NCBI GenBank assembly: GCA_012972835.1
Contig: JABDHK010000019.1
Span: 1 to 64,000 of the forward strand
Length of the DNA: 64,000 nt
Origin: Chlorobiaceae bacterium
Lineage (GTDB): Bacteria > Bacteroidota > Chlorobiia > Chlorobiales > Chlorobiaceae
Direction of reading: 5' to 3'
Within the stretch, counting starts at the first letter, position 1; the number at the start of each line of letters is the position of its first letter. The notes under the pieces are model-generated. The model was given only the letters and a program-made list of their open reading frames with translations. It had not been told where the DNA came from and searched no databases. Both the position numbers and the translations under genes were made by a program. Below are positions 26,094-36,173 of this stretch, piece by piece.

Positions 26094-28928
26094 TTAGTGG
26101 GCCTCAAACCAGTTTTTTCCTGTGCCGGTATCAACCTCGACGGGTACGGTTTTCATGCCGCAAGTTATTGCAGCATCAATCATTGCTTGCTCAATCATGG
26201 CCGAAAGCGGTTGTTTTTCCTCATCCGTTGTTTCAAAGAGCAGTTCGTCATGTACCTGCAGAAGCATGACAGATTGCATATTCTGTTCAAGCATGCGCTC
26301 GCTGCAGAGGATCATGGCGCATTTGATAATATCGGCTGCGGTGCCCTGGATTGGTGTGTTCATGGCAGCCCGTTCAGCTGCTTTTTTCAGGTTTGTATTC
26401 CGGCTGTTGAGATCCGCAATGTAACGGCGTCGTCCAAGAAGGGTTGAGACATAGCCGTTTATTCGGCCTTGTTCTATAATGTTCTGCAGTGCATGGAACA
26501 GTCCGGGATATTTCGAAATGTAGGTGTCGATAATGGCTTTTGCTTCTTTCTGGGGGATATTCAGCCTTTTTGAAAGTCCGAAAGGCATTATACCGTAAAG
26601 AACACCGAAATTTACCTCTTTTGCCTTGCGCCGCATATCGCTGTTAATGTCATCGGTACCAAAAATCACCCTGGCAGTAGCTGCATGTATGTCTTCATGG
26701 TTGCGGAATGCTTCAAGGAGCTTGGGATCACCGGAAATTTCAGCGGCAATTCTCAGTTCAATCTGGGAATAGTCGGCGGAAAGAAGCCATTTGTCCGGGG
26801 ATGAGGGAACAAATGCCTTGCGTATCTCTTTTCCAAGAGCTGTGCGTATAGGGATGTTCTGCAGGTTTGGTTTGGAAGAGGAGAGCCTTCCGGTGGCCGT
26901 GATATGCTGGTTGAACGAGGTGTGGAGTCTGCCTGTCCGGGGATTGAGCATTTTAGGCAGAGCGTCGATATAGGTTGTCTTGAGCTTCTGCAGACTCCGG
27001 TATTCGAGGAGGTCACTTGCCACAGGGTGAAGAGGTGCAAGTTCCTCAAGCACTTCAACATTGGTTGAGAAGCCGGTTTTGGTTGCTTTTTTGGTCGGCA
27101 GCAGAAGGACATTGAAAAGAATATGTGCAAGCTGCTTGGGTGAATCGATGTTGAAGGCTGAACCAGCTGAGGCATAAATTTTTTCTGTCAGCAGTTCCAG
27201 CTCTATTCCGGCCTTTTCAGAGGCCTTTTCAAGATGTGCTGTGTCGATGGATACCCCTGCATATTCCATTGAAGCAAGCACAGCTACAAGAGGGAATTCT
27301 ATCTTTTCGCAAATCCATAGCAGCTCTTTTTCTCCCTCGAGTTTTTTGCGGAACATATCTTCGAGCTGGAGGGCGAGATCGGCATCCTGGCAGGCATAGT
27401 TTGCAAGCTTGGTGGGTTCTACGTCGAAAATATGCACTTTCGTTTTTCCGGTTCCAACCAGTTCGTCAAAGGTTGTTGTCTGGTAACCGAGATGACAGGC
27501 TGCCATGTCATCAAGATTGTGTTTTTCTTCAGGGTTGAGCACATAGCTGGCAAGCATGGTGTCGAATCCAACCGGGGAGAGCTCTATACCGTATTTTTTC
27601 AGGACAAGAATATCGTATTTAAGGTTTTGGCCGGTTTTCAGAATGAAAGGATTTTCAAGGATAGGCCTTAAGAGTTCAAGCGTGCTTTCCCGATGCAGAA
27701 CGCTGTTTGCAAAGGAGATAAAGCGTGCTTTTCCAGCCTCGATTGAAAATGATATGCCGGCCAGTTCAGCTTCAAAGGTATCAAGACTTGTGGTTTCCGT
27801 GTCGACCGCAACCCGTTTGGCGTTTTTAAGGGAGAGGAGCAGCTCATTCAGTTTTTCTGAGGTATCGACGAGAGCATAGTCGGCACCGATTTGCGGTGAC
27901 CGAAGTTCAGGCTCTTTACTCTCCTGTGTATTGGTTGTCTGCTCAGCAAATGGAAGGTCATCAGCAGGGGAGTGCACATAGTCATTGAAGACTGCCGGGA
28001 GTCTTGCTATAATGGTCTTCAGGCCAAGCTTTTGCAGCAACGGTAAAAGTTTAGTCTGGTCCGGCAATCCACATGCAAGCTCCGTCAGGGTGACGTCGAT
28101 CTGCAGATCGGTGCGTATGGTGACAAGCTTGGTTATCAGATCAAGTTGCGGTTGAAACTCTTCAAGGCTTTTTCTGTTTTTCGGGGAGATATCGTCTAAA
28201 TGATTATAGATATTGTCAAGAGAGCCATATTTACCCAGCAGGGCAGAGGCAGTTTTAGGGCCGATTCCTTTAGCTCCGGGAATATTGTCTGAGGTGTCAC
28301 CAGTCAGGGTCAGGAACTGGGTGAAGAGTTCAGGGGGTACCCCGAATTGTTCAGCGACCTCTTTGTTCTCCATCAGTTCAAGCTCATTCTGGTTCTTGCC
28401 AGGTTTGAGGATTTTTACTCCATCGCGCACCAGCTGAGCAAGATCCTTGTCTGGTGTGACAATATAGATCTGGCAGCTCTCCTCGAATTTACGGGCAGCT
28501 GTTCCGATGAGATCGTCCGCCTCATATCCAGGGGTTTTGATCAGTGGAATACCGAGAGCATCAAGCAGTTCAAAGACAGCATCAAGCTGCATGATGAGAT
28601 CTTCAGGTGGTGTCAGCCGATTGGCTTTATAAGCGGGATAAATATCGTGACGAAAGGTTTTTTCCTTACTGTCAAATACGGCTGCCAGATAGTGCGGCTT
28701 ATAGGTTTCAAAGATTTTAAAAAGTGCCGAAGCAAATCCGTAGATAGCCCCTGTTGGAACTCCATCCCGACTTGTCATGCCTGCCCGCTGCAGGGCAAAA
28801 AAGGCACGGTAGATAATGGCCATACCGTCGATAAGAAAAAGTGCAGGCTTCTCAAGGGGCTTTTTGACCTCTTCCACCTTTTTCTCCTGGTCGAAGGCCG
28901 GAAAAAAATCGAGTTGTTTTTTGCTCAT
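26094..28928 (-). CDS. polA: DNA polymerase I
   Basis: The 944-residue enzyme removes RNA primers and fills repair gaps. Three domains are seen: 5'-3' exonuclease (residues ~28-310, FLIDGMAIIYRAFFALQ, YEADDLIGT, DTSDNIPGAKGIG), 3'-5' proofreading exonuclease (VAVDTETTSLD intact, so proofreading looks active) and the polymerase (SADYSQIELRIAA, RRKAKEVNFGVLYG, LLQVHDELLFE). An unusual 27-residue N-terminal tail (MSKKQLDFFPAFDQEKKVEE) precedes the first domain and contains a QLDFF-like motif resembling a sliding-clamp-binding peptide. Its ATG overlaps the stop of pheA by four bases. Confidence 0.96.
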   Translation of the reverse strand: MSKKQLDFFPAFDQEKKVEEVKKPLEKPALFLIDGMAIIYRAFFALQRAGMTSRDGVPTGAIYGFASALFKIFETYKPHYLAAVFDSKEKTFRHDIYPAYKANRLTPPEDLIMQLDAVFELLDALGIPLIKTPGYEADDLIGTAARKFEESCQIYIVTPDKDLAQLVRDGVKILKPGKNQNELELMENKEVAEQFGVPPELFTQFLTLTGDTSDNIPGAKGIGPKTASALLGKYGSLDNIYNHLDDISPKNRKSLEEFQPQLDLITKLVTIRTDLQIDVTLTELACGLPDQTKLLPLLQKLGLKTIIARLPAVFNDYVHSPADDLPFAEQTTNTQESKEPELRSPQIGADYALVDTSEKLNELLLSLKNAKRVAVDTETTSLDTFEAELAGISFSIEAGKARFISFANSVLHRESTLELLRPILENPFILKTGQNLKYDILVLKKYGIELSPVGFDTMLASYVLNPEEKHNLDDMAACHLGYQTTTFDELVGTGKTKVHIFDVEPTKLANYACQDADLALQLEDMFRKKLEGEKELLWICEKIEFPLVAVLASMEYAGVSIDTAHLEKASEKAGIELELLTEKIYASAGSAFNIDSPKQLAHILFNVLLLPTKKATKTGFSTNVEVLEELAPLHPVASDLLEYRSLQKLKTTYIDALPKMLNPRTGRLHTSFNQHITATGRLSSSKPNLQNIPIRTALGKEIRKAFVPSSPDKWLLSADYSQIELRIAAEISGDPKLLEAFRNHEDIHAATARVIFGTDDINSDMRRKAKEVNFGVLYGIMPFGLSKRLNIPQKEAKAIIDTYISKYPGLFHALQNIIEQGRINGYVSTLLGRRRYIADLNSRNTNLKKAAERAAMNTPIQGTAADIIKCAMILCSERMLEQNMQSVMLLQVHDELLFETTDEEKQPLSAMIEQAMIDAAITCGMKTVPVEVDTGTGKNWFEAH

Positions 28929-29767
28929 TCTGCAACTATCCCGTAACTGCCAAGTACCTTGACCATGGTGGCAAATTCCCTGAGATGGCCGATGGCATTG
29001 TCAATATTCGGGTCGTGCTGATCTCCCATGAAATCGACATAAAAAAGATACTCAAACGCTTTTTTTCTGAATGGTCGCGATTCGATTTTTGCCAGATCAA
29101 TATCACGCATGGCAAAAGTGGCAAGAGCCTTAAAAAGTGAACCTTGCACGTTGGGAAGTGTGAACGCAATGGAGGTCTTGTGCTGTGAGGTATCAGGCTT
29201 TGTTATATGATGCAATGTATTGCTCTCTTCGGAATGTGAAATACAGAAAAACCGGGTAATATTCCACTCTTCATCGGCAAGGTTTTCCTGAAGAACTTCC
29301 AGCCCGTAGAGTTCGCCAGCTCTTTTTGAAGCAATGGCAAGCTTTGTGAAATCTTTTTCAGCAGCAACTATTTTTGCACTGCCGGCTGTGTCGTAGGCCA
29401 CTTCAGCTTTGAGGTTTCTGTGCGTTGTAAAAAAATTACGGCACTGCGCCAGTGCCTGGGGATGAGAAAGTACTTTCAGGGCACCTTCTATCGATGAACC
29501 GTGAATACCAAGCAGGCAGTGCTCAACCTTGACAAAGGTTTCAGCCACAATGGTAACCGGATGCTGGAGCAGAAGATCATAGTTTTGATGAATACTGCCC
29601 CCGAGTGAATTTTCTATTGGAATAACCGCATAATCTACCTCATGGTTTTCAACAGCAGCAAAAACCTCTTCGAACGATTCGAATGGTTTTGGCTCACCGA
29701 TACGGAGCGCGGCAATCTCACTATAAGCTCCAGGTTCACCCTGATAGGCGGTCATCAAGTTTGTCAT
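28925..29767 (-). CDS. pheA: Prephenate dehydratase
   Basis: Makes phenylpyruvate from prephenate for phenylalanine synthesis. The 280 residues hold the PDT domain (YQGEPGAYSEIAAL, VIPIENSLGGSIHQNYDLL, SHPQALAQCR and the substrate-binding DTAGSAK) and a C-terminal ACT regulatory domain (FTLPNVQGSLFKALATFAMR followed by ESRP), so the enzyme is probably inhibited by phenylalanine. No chorismate mutase domain is fused. The ATGA overlap with polA indicates translational coupling of these two unrelated functions. Confidence 0.95.
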   Translation of the reverse strand: MTNLMTAYQGEPGAYSEIAALRIGEPKPFESFEEVFAAVENHEVDYAVIPIENSLGGSIHQNYDLLLQHPVTIVAETFVKVEHCLLGIHGSSIEGALKVLSHPQALAQCRNFFTTHRNLKAEVAYDTAGSAKIVAAEKDFTKLAIASKRAGELYGLEVLQENLADEEWNITRFFCISHSEESNTLHHITKPDTSQHKTSIAFTLPNVQGSLFKALATFAMRDIDLAKIESRPFRKKAFEYLFYVDFMGDQHDPNIDNAIGHLREFATMVKVLGSYGIVAE

Positions 29768-29884
29768 TGTTTTTTCTTGTTGTTAACTTGCACGAATGCC
29801 GTTGGATTTGATTTTATTTAAAGAAAATAAATCTATTATCATAGGCAGGGAGCTTCGAGGAATAATAAATCAGCATTTTTTATT

Positions 29885-30637
29885 ATGTCAGGACATAGCA
29901 AATGGGCAACCATTAAAAGGAAGAAGGCGGTAACTGATCAGAAAAGGGGAAGTTTGTTTACCAAACTGGTCAAGGAGATTACGATTTCAGCAAGGATGGG
30001 TGGTGGCGATCCAACCGGAAACCCCCGTTTAAGGCTGGCTATCGACACGGCAAGGGATAACTCAATGCCGATGGACAATATTTCGCGTGCCGTCAAAAAG
30101 GGCACAGGTGAGCTTGAGGGAGTCACCTACGACGAAATTACCTATGAAGGCTATGGCCCTGCAGGTATTGCACTAATTATTGAGACGGCAACGGACAATC
30201 GTAACCGTACCGTTGCTGATATCCGCCATATCATGAGTCGCAACAATGGTTCGCTCGGTGAAAGCGGCAGTGTGGGCTGGATGTTCCATCGCAAGGGATG
30301 CCTTGATGTTCCAAAAGCCGCTGCCGATGAGGAACGCCTTATGGAACTCCTGCTCGATGCAGGTCTTGAAGACCTCAACGCCGACGATGAGAGCTACTAT
30401 ACCGTCATTACTGATGTCAAGGATCTTGAAAAGGTTAAAAAAGTGCTTGACGAGTCAAAGATTGTTTACGAAAACGCAAAGATTGATCTTATACCGGAAA
30501 ACTATATTGAGCTTGAAGCCGATGATGCCCGGAAGGTAATCAAGTTGATCGATGCATTTGAAAACAATGACGATGTCCAGGCGGTCTACACAAATATGGA
30601 GATCAGTGAAAGTGCAATGAGCAGCTTAAACGAATAG
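29885..30637 (+). CDS. yebC: YebC/PmpR family protein
   Basis: The 250-residue protein has the complete family pattern: [20 protein letters not shown] at the N-terminus, [16 protein letters not shown], and [14 protein letters not shown]. YebC proteins are ribosome-associated factors that relieve stalling on proline stretches, and some act as DNA-binding regulators. It is divergent from pheA and lies three bases upstream of ruvC, a gene pairing (yebC-ruvC) conserved in many bacteria. Confidence 0.95.
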   Translation: MSGHSKWATIKRKKAVTDQKRGSLFTKLVKEITISARMGGGDPTGNPRLRLAIDTARDNSMPMDNISRAVKKGTGELEGVTYDEITYEGYGPAGIALIIETATDNRNRTVADIRHIMSRNNGSLGESGSVGWMFHRKGCLDVPKAAADEERLMELLLDAGLEDLNADDESYYTVITDVKDLEKVKKVLDESKIVYENAKIDLIPENYIELEADDARKVIKLIDAFENNDDVQAVYTNMEISESAMSSLNE

Positions 30638-30640
30638 GGA

Positions 30641-31204
30641 ATGGTTGTGCTCGGGATTGATCCCGGAAGTCTGAATACCGGTTACGGTGTTATTCGCCAG
30701 GACTCTGGAGGGTTTTCAGTCCTTGTTTGCGGTGTCATACGTCTTAATCCCCGCCGAAGCCATGCAGAGCGGATTGGAGAAATTTATCGGGAGCTCTCTC
30801 AGGTTATTGATGATTTTCGGCCTGAACGTGTAGCTCTCGAAACTGCTTTTTTAAGCCGGAATGTACAATCGGCACTGAAGCTTGGTCAGGTGCGCGGTGC
30901 AGTTATTGCCCTTGCCATGAATCATAATCTTATCCTGCATGAGTATGCTCCTCGTGAGGTGAAATCATCGATAACCGGTAGAGGTGCGGCAAGCAAGGAG
31001 CAGGTTGCTTTTATGGTTACCAGGATGCTTGGTATCGCTATAGCCCCTAAACCTTATGACGTTACCGATGCTCTCGGCATAGCCCTGTGTGATCTGCTCA
31101 GAGGCGACAGCCGGAAGCCATTTCTTTCTGCAGGAGGTGCAAGGTCTGGGGGTGGAAGCTGGTCGAAGTTTATCAATGCATCTCCCGATAAGCTCATCCG
31201 GTAG
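30641..31204 (+). CDS. ruvC: Holliday junction resolvase RuvC
   Basis: RuvC cleaves Holliday junctions with RuvAB. The four catalytic acidic residues of the RNase H fold are present: the Asp in [14 protein letters not shown], the Glu in [20 protein letters not shown], and two Asp in [12 protein letters not shown]. The 187 residues include a slightly longer C-terminal tail than the E. coli enzyme (173). It follows yebC after three bases with AGGGA just before the start, so the two share a transcript. Confidence 0.96.
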   Translation: MVVLGIDPGSLNTGYGVIRQDSGGFSVLVCGVIRLNPRRSHAERIGEIYRELSQVIDDFRPERVALETAFLSRNVQSALKLGQVRGAVIALAMNHNLILHEYAPREVKSSITGRGAASKEQVAFMVTRMLGIAIAPKPYDVTDALGIALCDLLRGDSRKPFLSAGGARSGGGSWSKFINASPDKLIR

Positions 31205-31437
31205 AAAGGGGAATATGCTTCCTCTTCGCCGATGCCATCACTCGCGGTCAAGCTCTCTCCGGATTCAGAATCGAAGCCCAGGCACAACCTCCCTTCTTGA
31301 CCTCGACTTCGATCTCTCCGACAAACAATTCCAGAGCCGATACAGCAACTTTAGAACCAGATGCCACCTTCGTTCGTGTCGATAAGGCCTGTTACGAGGC
31401 AAAGCATGCAGGCCGAAACTGCATTGTCGCCGTGTGA
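31204..31437 (+). pseudogene. C-terminal remnant of a GGDEF (diguanylate cyclase) gene
   Basis: Directly after ruvC a frame without start reads FADAITRGQALSGFRIEAQA, then TATLEPDATFVRVDKACYEA and KHAGRNCIVAV before TGA 31435-31437. The end matches the last helix of GGDEF domains (consensus RADxALYxAKxxGRN). The GGDEF motif itself is missing, so the remnant is inactive. It suggests that a signalling gene once lay here or was inserted and mostly lost. Confidence 0.55.
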
Positions 31438-31867
31438 ACGCATGCTGCACATTTAGATTGCGGCGCACTCTCCTGCTCGTACGGCTTTTGTCGCCCGACG
31501 TAATCTTGGGGGGAACAGTGGGACGCGTTTAACTTAAAGAGATGAGAAATGGAACTCGGGAGGTGATCCTGAAATTTATTTATTATCTGCGAATCCTTCA
31601 GGCAGACGACAAACCCGTTCAAGCTTTTGGCTTTCAGCATGTAGGGAAGAAGAAAAATTCACCCTTCAAAAGTTTATTCCCTCTATTTCCTTATCTTATT
31701 TAACTTTTCAGAACATTTTCCAAAACATTTTCCAAGTATACAGAAAGACCAAAAAACAGAGATATTGTGCAATTCATAAAGTTATGGTAAAGTTTTAGCT
31801 GTTTTTGATGATTTTTCTTGCCCGTATCTTATTTTGAAAATAAGAGATACTGGAATTTGACAATAAA
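31438..31867. other. Gene-free stretch upstream of the phosphatidyltransferase gene
   Basis: About 430 bases without a supportable gene. A short plus-strand frame at 31565-31714 (FIYYLRILQADDKPVQAFGF) has no recognisable similarity. The last ~150 bases are strongly AT-rich and probably contain the promoter of the next gene, although no clear hexamers can be assigned. Confidence 0.35.
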
Positions 31868-31873
31868 TTGAAT

Positions 31874-32428
31874 ATGGAAGGTCGTATCTATAATCTGCCC
31901 AATTTTCTGAGTTTTCTGAGAATAATATTGATACCATGGTTTCTCTATTATTTTCATACTGGCCATACCACCACGGCCATTGTCATCATGATTGTAGCTC
32001 TGTTAACCGACTGGTTTGATGGTCAGGCTGCCCGATGGACCAATGATGTCTCGGAAATGGGGAAAATTCTGGATCCACTTGCCGATAAACTCTGTCTTGC
32101 AAGTGTAGCGATCTATTTTCTCTGGGTTGGTCAACTTCCCCTGTGGTTTGTACTTTTTGCCGTACTGAGGGATTTCTTGATTTTTATCGGTGCCGGCTAT
32201 GTGAAATTCCGCCATTCAGTTCTTACCACATCGCTTTGGCCAGGGAAGTGGGCCGTTGGCTTTGTTTCAATGTTGTTTATTACCATGGTCTGGCCTCATC
32301 CCTTTTTTCAGCGCTATCTCATGAAGGAGTTCTTTTTATACCTCTCCACCGTCATGCTGCTCTACTCCTTTTTTCTGTATTGCGTGAGGTTTTACAAAAT
32401 TCAAAAGGGACTGGATTACAGCTCTTGA
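31874..32428 (+). CDS. pgsA: CDP-alcohol phosphatidyltransferase (PgsA-like)
   Basis: A 184-residue membrane enzyme with the CDP-alcohol phosphatidyltransferase motif DG-x2-AR-x8-G-x3-D-x3-D in DWFDGQAARWTNDVSEMG followed by KILDPLADK. It begins with NLPNFLSFLRIILIP, as phosphatidylglycerophosphate synthases do, and has about five further hydrophobic helices. It probably makes phosphatidylglycerol phosphate from CDP-diacylglycerol and glycerol 3-phosphate. ATG 31874 is preferred over TTG 31868. The downstream gene is convergent. Confidence 0.85.
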   Translation: MEGRIYNLPNFLSFLRIILIPWFLYYFHTGHTTTAIVIMIVALLTDWFDGQAARWTNDVSEMGKILDPLADKLCLASVAIYFLWVGQLPLWFVLFAVLRDFLIFIGAGYVKFRHSVLTTSLWPGKWAVGFVSMLFITMVWPHPFFQRYLMKEFFLYLSTVMLLYSFFLYCVRFYKIQKGLDYSS

Positions 32429-32442
32429 ATGTTTTGCCAGTC

Positions 32443-33963
32443 TCAAACCTTCTCCCACTCAAACCTGCTGACATTTCTTGCCGTCGGGTCAAAGACAATG
32501 CCAATCAGGTAACGCTCGCCACTATATTTATCGTAATAGTTCATCTTCTTGATCTGCTCAAGCGGCTCTCCGTCGCACACCTTGAATTCAAACAGAAAGG
32601 TTCTCCCTTCGGCCTGCAGCGTCAAGTCAACTCTTCCTTTGTTGCTCACATCCTCGGCGATAATGTCGACCCCGATACTGGCAAAATAGGCATAGAGCAC
32701 ACTGGCATAGAATCCCTCGTAACTCTCAATATAATTGTTGGTGAAATTATTGTAGGCGATGCTTGAGAAAAGGCGCCGGATAACAGGTTCCAGACTTCCA
32801 ACATCTCCGGCGTTGATGATATCAAGCAGCTCGTAGCGGATCGGTTCTTTTTGTGAACTGCTGGTCATCGAACGCAAAATATATTCGTTGAAACTTATCT
32901 GCACCTCTTTGTTGGGAAATCCCAATTCGTAGCCAACCCCCATGCCCGACGGCAATAAGCGTTTGATGGTCAAATAGCCAGTCTGAAACAGAATGGTCTC
33001 CAGATTAAGATTTTCAATGTCAAAGCTGTTTACCAGACTCTTGTCAACGTTGATATTGAGAAAATCAGGGATGAAATAGCTGTTTTTTTTGATCAACTCT
33101 ACCAGAAAACGTGGGGTACCGGTTTCGAACCAATAATTGTCAAACACATAATGATTCTTGATAAAAAGCAGGATATCATAAGGGTTATAGACCCTGTCAC
33201 CCAAAAAGTTATAGCCATTGTACCACCGTTTGACCTCTTCCATATCCACACCTTCGAGATACGGAGCAAAAGCGGTATCCACATCATGCTGGGTATATCC
33301 GCAGACAGTGCCATAGTCAGGATTCAGGCTTATATCTTCGAGATTGTTCAGACCGCTGAAGAGCGACACTTTGGAGAATTTGGTTACACCCGTAAGGAAT
33401 GCAAAGCGCAGGTACTCGTCGTTCTCCTTTATTTTTGTATAAAAATCACGCATTCCATCACGAATGGTGAGCGCCTCAGGGATATGCTCAATATTGTCGA
33501 GGATGGGCTTGTCATACTCATCAACGAGAATAACAACCTTCTGATTATATTTCTCCGCCGCTTTCCTGATTAATTCTGCGAAAAAATATTGTGCTTTTGA
33601 TCTGTTCTCACACTCCAATCCAAGTCGTTCCTCATTTGATTTGAGTATGTGTAACAAATCCTCCTCAAGATCGGCCTTTGAGTGAATCCCGCCACTGAAA
33701 CTTATCTTAATGACCGGATAGTTTACCTGCCAGTTCCATTGATCCTCAATCCTAAGCCCCTGAAAAAGCTCCCGTTTTCCCTCGAAAATATTTTTCAGCG
33801 TATCAAGAAAGAGGCTTTTCCCGAAACGCCGTGGACGCGACAGAAAAACATATTGATATTTCTCAATCAATGAGCTTGCAATCTCCGTTTTGTCAATGTA
33901 GAGATAATCACCCTCAATTATTTTACTGAAGGTCTGTATCCCTACTGGCAGCTTTTTCATCAT
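32443..33963 (-). CDS. AAA-ATPase-like/PD-(D/E)XK nuclease protein (DUF1703 type)
   Basis: From ATG 33963 the protein has 506 residues and starts MMKKLPVGIQTFSKIIEGDY, the usual beginning of this family; the earlier 44 codons are unlike any member. The N-terminal AAA_ATPase-like domain has YIDKTE and the Walker A-like FLSRPRRFGKSLFLDTL; VVILVDEYDKPILDN is Walker B. The C-terminal DUF1703 nuclease has GRVDLTLQAEGRTFLFEFKV (D-x-E-x-K-like). These genes are numerous in Bacteroidetes and Chlorobi and behave as selfish or repeat-family genes; their function is unproven. The gene appears intact. Confidence 0.88.
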   Translation of the reverse strand: MMKKLPVGIQTFSKIIEGDYLYIDKTEIASSLIEKYQYVFLSRPRRFGKSLFLDTLKNIFEGKRELFQGLRIEDQWNWQVNYPVIKISFSGGIHSKADLEEDLLHILKSNEERLGLECENRSKAQYFFAELIRKAAEKYNQKVVILVDEYDKPILDNIEHIPEALTIRDGMRDFYTKIKENDEYLRFAFLTGVTKFSKVSLFSGLNNLEDISLNPDYGTVCGYTQHDVDTAFAPYLEGVDMEEVKRWYNGYNFLGDRVYNPYDILLFIKNHYVFDNYWFETGTPRFLVELIKKNSYFIPDFLNINVDKSLVNSFDIENLNLETILFQTGYLTIKRLLPSGMGVGYELGFPNKEVQISFNEYILRSMTSSSQKEPIRYELLDIINAGDVGSLEPVIRRLFSSIAYNNFTNNYIESYEGFYASVLYAYFASIGVDIIAEDVSNKGRVDLTLQAEGRTFLFEFKVCDGEPLEQIKKMNYYDKYSGERYLIGIVFDPTARNVSRFEWEKV

Positions 33964-34612
33964 CAACCTCAATTTAATACATTGGCAGATCTCAGGTATC
34001 CTCCCCCAATACAACTCCACACTTATTTTACTACAAAACGAAATGTAACCTGAATTATTCATCAAAAAACAAAAAAAAGGTGTAAAAGATATCACAATTG
34101 CTTATATCATTGACACTTAAAGTCAATAAACAAAATATGACATCTATGCCACCCTGTCAATAAAATATAGTCATACCACAGAGTACCCAACAAACATTAT
34201 TTTCATACGACCTCTCGGGTCGTCCATTCAACTAAGACTTCCGCTTCGGGTCTGAGAATCAGTTGTAGGAGCTCATAAAAGTCTCGAAAATCGATTCAAA
34301 GAACCAGAACCTGTGTTCGAAAAGGCTGACAGTGTCACCAAAATACGCAAGGCAGTTTACGCCAAACGGAACTGTAAGGGGTTGAACCAGTATTCGGGAT
34401 TATAGTTTTCATATAGGCGGGAATTTAAGTTGTACACTATGGCAATTTAGGCTTGTATACTATTGATAACTTTACGCCGGAAACCGCAATGCCAATTGGC
34501 TGATACGCTAACTTAATTTTTTATAGGATTTTACAAGCATTAACATCATGTACTTGTGTTGACTGTGGCATGTTGATAACTTGTTGGTAGAATGTGGGCA
34601 GGTGTCAAGAAG
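33964..34612. other. Long gene-poor stretch with a hairpin and a small coding remnant
   Basis: About 650 bases without an intact gene. A hairpin CGACC/GGGTCG at 34208-34221 and near-repeated short words (TGTACACTATGG near 34432, TGTATACTATTG near 34456) are seen. A GGDEF-like remnant at 34301-34405 is listed separately. Promoters for the AAA-ATPase gene should lie at the left end. Confidence 0.35.
34301..34405 (+). pseudogene. Possible second GGDEF C-terminal remnant
   Basis: A frame reads EPEPVFEKADSVTKIRKAVY, then AKRNCKGLNQYSGL and TAG. The pattern FEKAD...KAxYxAKRNxKG is that of the last helix of diguanylate cyclases, with an insertion of about four residues in the middle. No start or upstream domain exists. 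The similarity is short, so the call is tentative. Confidence 0.3.
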
Positions 34613-34636
34613 CGCCCTGTTTCTGAGTCCAGGGCG
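34613..34636 (-). terminator. Hairpin downstream of lpxC-fabZ
   Basis: CGCCCTG (34613-34619) pairs with CAGGGCG (34630-34636). On the minus strand it follows the stop of lpxC-fabZ by 29 bases, and the following CTTCTTG tract is only weakly T-rich, so termination may be partial. Confidence 0.5.
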
Positions 34637-34665
34637 TTCTCTCTCGTTCTCGATAATGATAACGC

Positions 34666-36069
34666 TTACTTGTTTTTCGCCACAACAGTCGCCATAAGGG
34701 AGGCTTCGCAGACAAGCTCTCCACGAACATAAGCTTTTGCGTCAAACTGGCAGACGCTTCGGCGTTTGTTGGTCATGGTTGCTTCAATCACAAGCGTGTC
34801 ACCGGGAAGCACCGGTTTACGGAAGCGGGCCTTGTCGATACCCATGAAATAGACCACACTTTCCTTGATCTTGTCATTACCATTCAGCATCATGATGCCT
34901 CCAGTCTGAGCCATGGCTTCAAGGATAAGCACGCCAGGCATGATAGGGTTCCCGGGAAAGTGCCCTTGGAAAAAGGGTTCATTCATGGTGACGTTTTTAA
35001 TCGATACAATTTTTTCATCGAGTTTGAACTCAACAATCTTGTCGATTAAAAGGAAGGGATAGCGGTGGGGGAGGATGTTTAGAATGGCATTGATATCAAA
35101 AATAACACCAGCTTTTTTCTCGTGCTGGAACTGCCGTGCAAGTTTGTTGCGATCGGCATACTTTTTAAGCTGCTTCACAAATTCCACATTCGAAGCATGA
35201 CCAGGCCGTGCAGCAAGCACCTGTGCCTTGAGAGGCATGCCAAGGAGTGCGATATCTCCGAGAAGGTCAAGCAGTTTATGACGCGCAGGTTCGTTCTTGA
35301 AGCGCAGCTCCCGGTTGTTGAGGATGCCGTTTTCGCCGAGAACCAGATGCTCGCTCTCTATACCAAGTTTTTTTCCAAGGGTGTCAAGTTCCTCTTTCTG
35401 CATGGTTTTGTCGATAATGACAATAGCGTTGTCAATATCACCACCCTTGATGATGCCCTGGTTGGCCAGTGCTTCCACTTCGCTGAGAAAACAGAATGTT
35501 CTTGAGGGTGAGAACTCTTTGAGAAATTCCGTATCCAGATTAAAAAGACCTGAGTGCTGCGAACCGAGCGCCGGGTTTTTGTAATCCACCATGACTGTTA
35601 TTCTGAAGTCGTCAAGCGGCAGCGCAACAATATCAACACTGTTTTCAGCATCATGGTATTCAATGGTCTCATCAATGACCAGGTAATTTTTTGGTTCTTC
35701 CTGCTCCTTGAAACCGGCTTCCAGAAGCGCTTCAGCAAAAGGGTATGAGCTTCCATCCATTACCGGAGGTTCAGGCCCGCTCATTTCAATGCGGCAGTTA
35801 TCGATCTGGAGACCGTAAAGAGCGCCGAGAACGTGTTCAGTGGTGTGCACTTTCACATCATTGAGGCCGATAGTGGTACCCCGCAAGACATCAATCACGT
35901 TCTCTATCAGTGCCGGTATTTCAGGACTGTTTTCAATATCTGTCCGTACAAAACGGTAGCCGTAGTTAACCGGAGCAGGTTTAAAGGTAATCATGCACTC
36001 TTTGCCGGTGTGCAGTCCTGTACCCCAGAGGGAAATTTCTTTTTGAAGTGTGCGCTGATGAATGAGCAT
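34666..36069 (-). CDS. lpxC/fabZ: Bifunctional LpxC deacetylase / FabZ dehydratase fusion
   Basis: The 467-residue protein joins two enzymes. Residues 1-~305 are LpxC, the zinc deacetylase committing UDP-acyl-GlcNAc to lipid A; zinc and catalytic residues are E78/H79 ([12 protein letters not shown]) and the H264-KLL-D268 motif. Residues ~325-467 are FabZ, the 3-hydroxyacyl-ACP dehydratase ([13 protein letters not shown]370 in [12 protein letters not shown] and E384 in LEAMAQ). The fusion is known in Bacteroidetes and Chlorobi; it places competition for 3-hydroxyacyl-ACP between lipid A and fatty acids in one polypeptide. Both halves look complete. Confidence 0.96.
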   Translation of the reverse strand: MLIHQRTLQKEISLWGTGLHTGKECMITFKPAPVNYGYRFVRTDIENSPEIPALIENVIDVLRGTTIGLNDVKVHTTEHVLGALYGLQIDNCRIEMSGPEPPVMDGSSYPFAEALLEAGFKEQEEPKNYLVIDETIEYHDAENSVDIVALPLDDFRITVMVDYKNPALGSQHSGLFNLDTEFLKEFSPSRTFCFLSEVEALANQGIIKGGDIDNAIVIIDKTMQKEELDTLGKKLGIESEHLVLGENGILNNRELRFKNEPARHKLLDLLGDIALLGMPLKAQVLAARPGHASNVEFVKQLKKYADRNKLARQFQHEKKAGVIFDINAILNILPHRYPFLLIDKIVEFKLDEKIVSIKNVTMNEPFFQGHFPGNPIMPGVLILEAMAQTGGIMMLNGNDKIKESVVYFMGIDKARFRKPVLPGDTLVIEATMTNKRRSVCQFDAKAYVRGELVCEASLMATVVAKNK

Positions 36070-36173
36070 AGTGTAATCGTTGTTCCTGACTCTAAGTGCC
36101 GTACAGGAAATGAACTTGAATTGTTGTGATGAAAAACTCTAAACCTTAAAGATAATAAAGATCGATTTCCTCT

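Noticed and set aside
31392-31640. 82-codon minus-strand frame in the gap after ruvC
   Set aside because: No similarity, no ribosome site, and it overlaps the better GGDEF remnant on the other strand.
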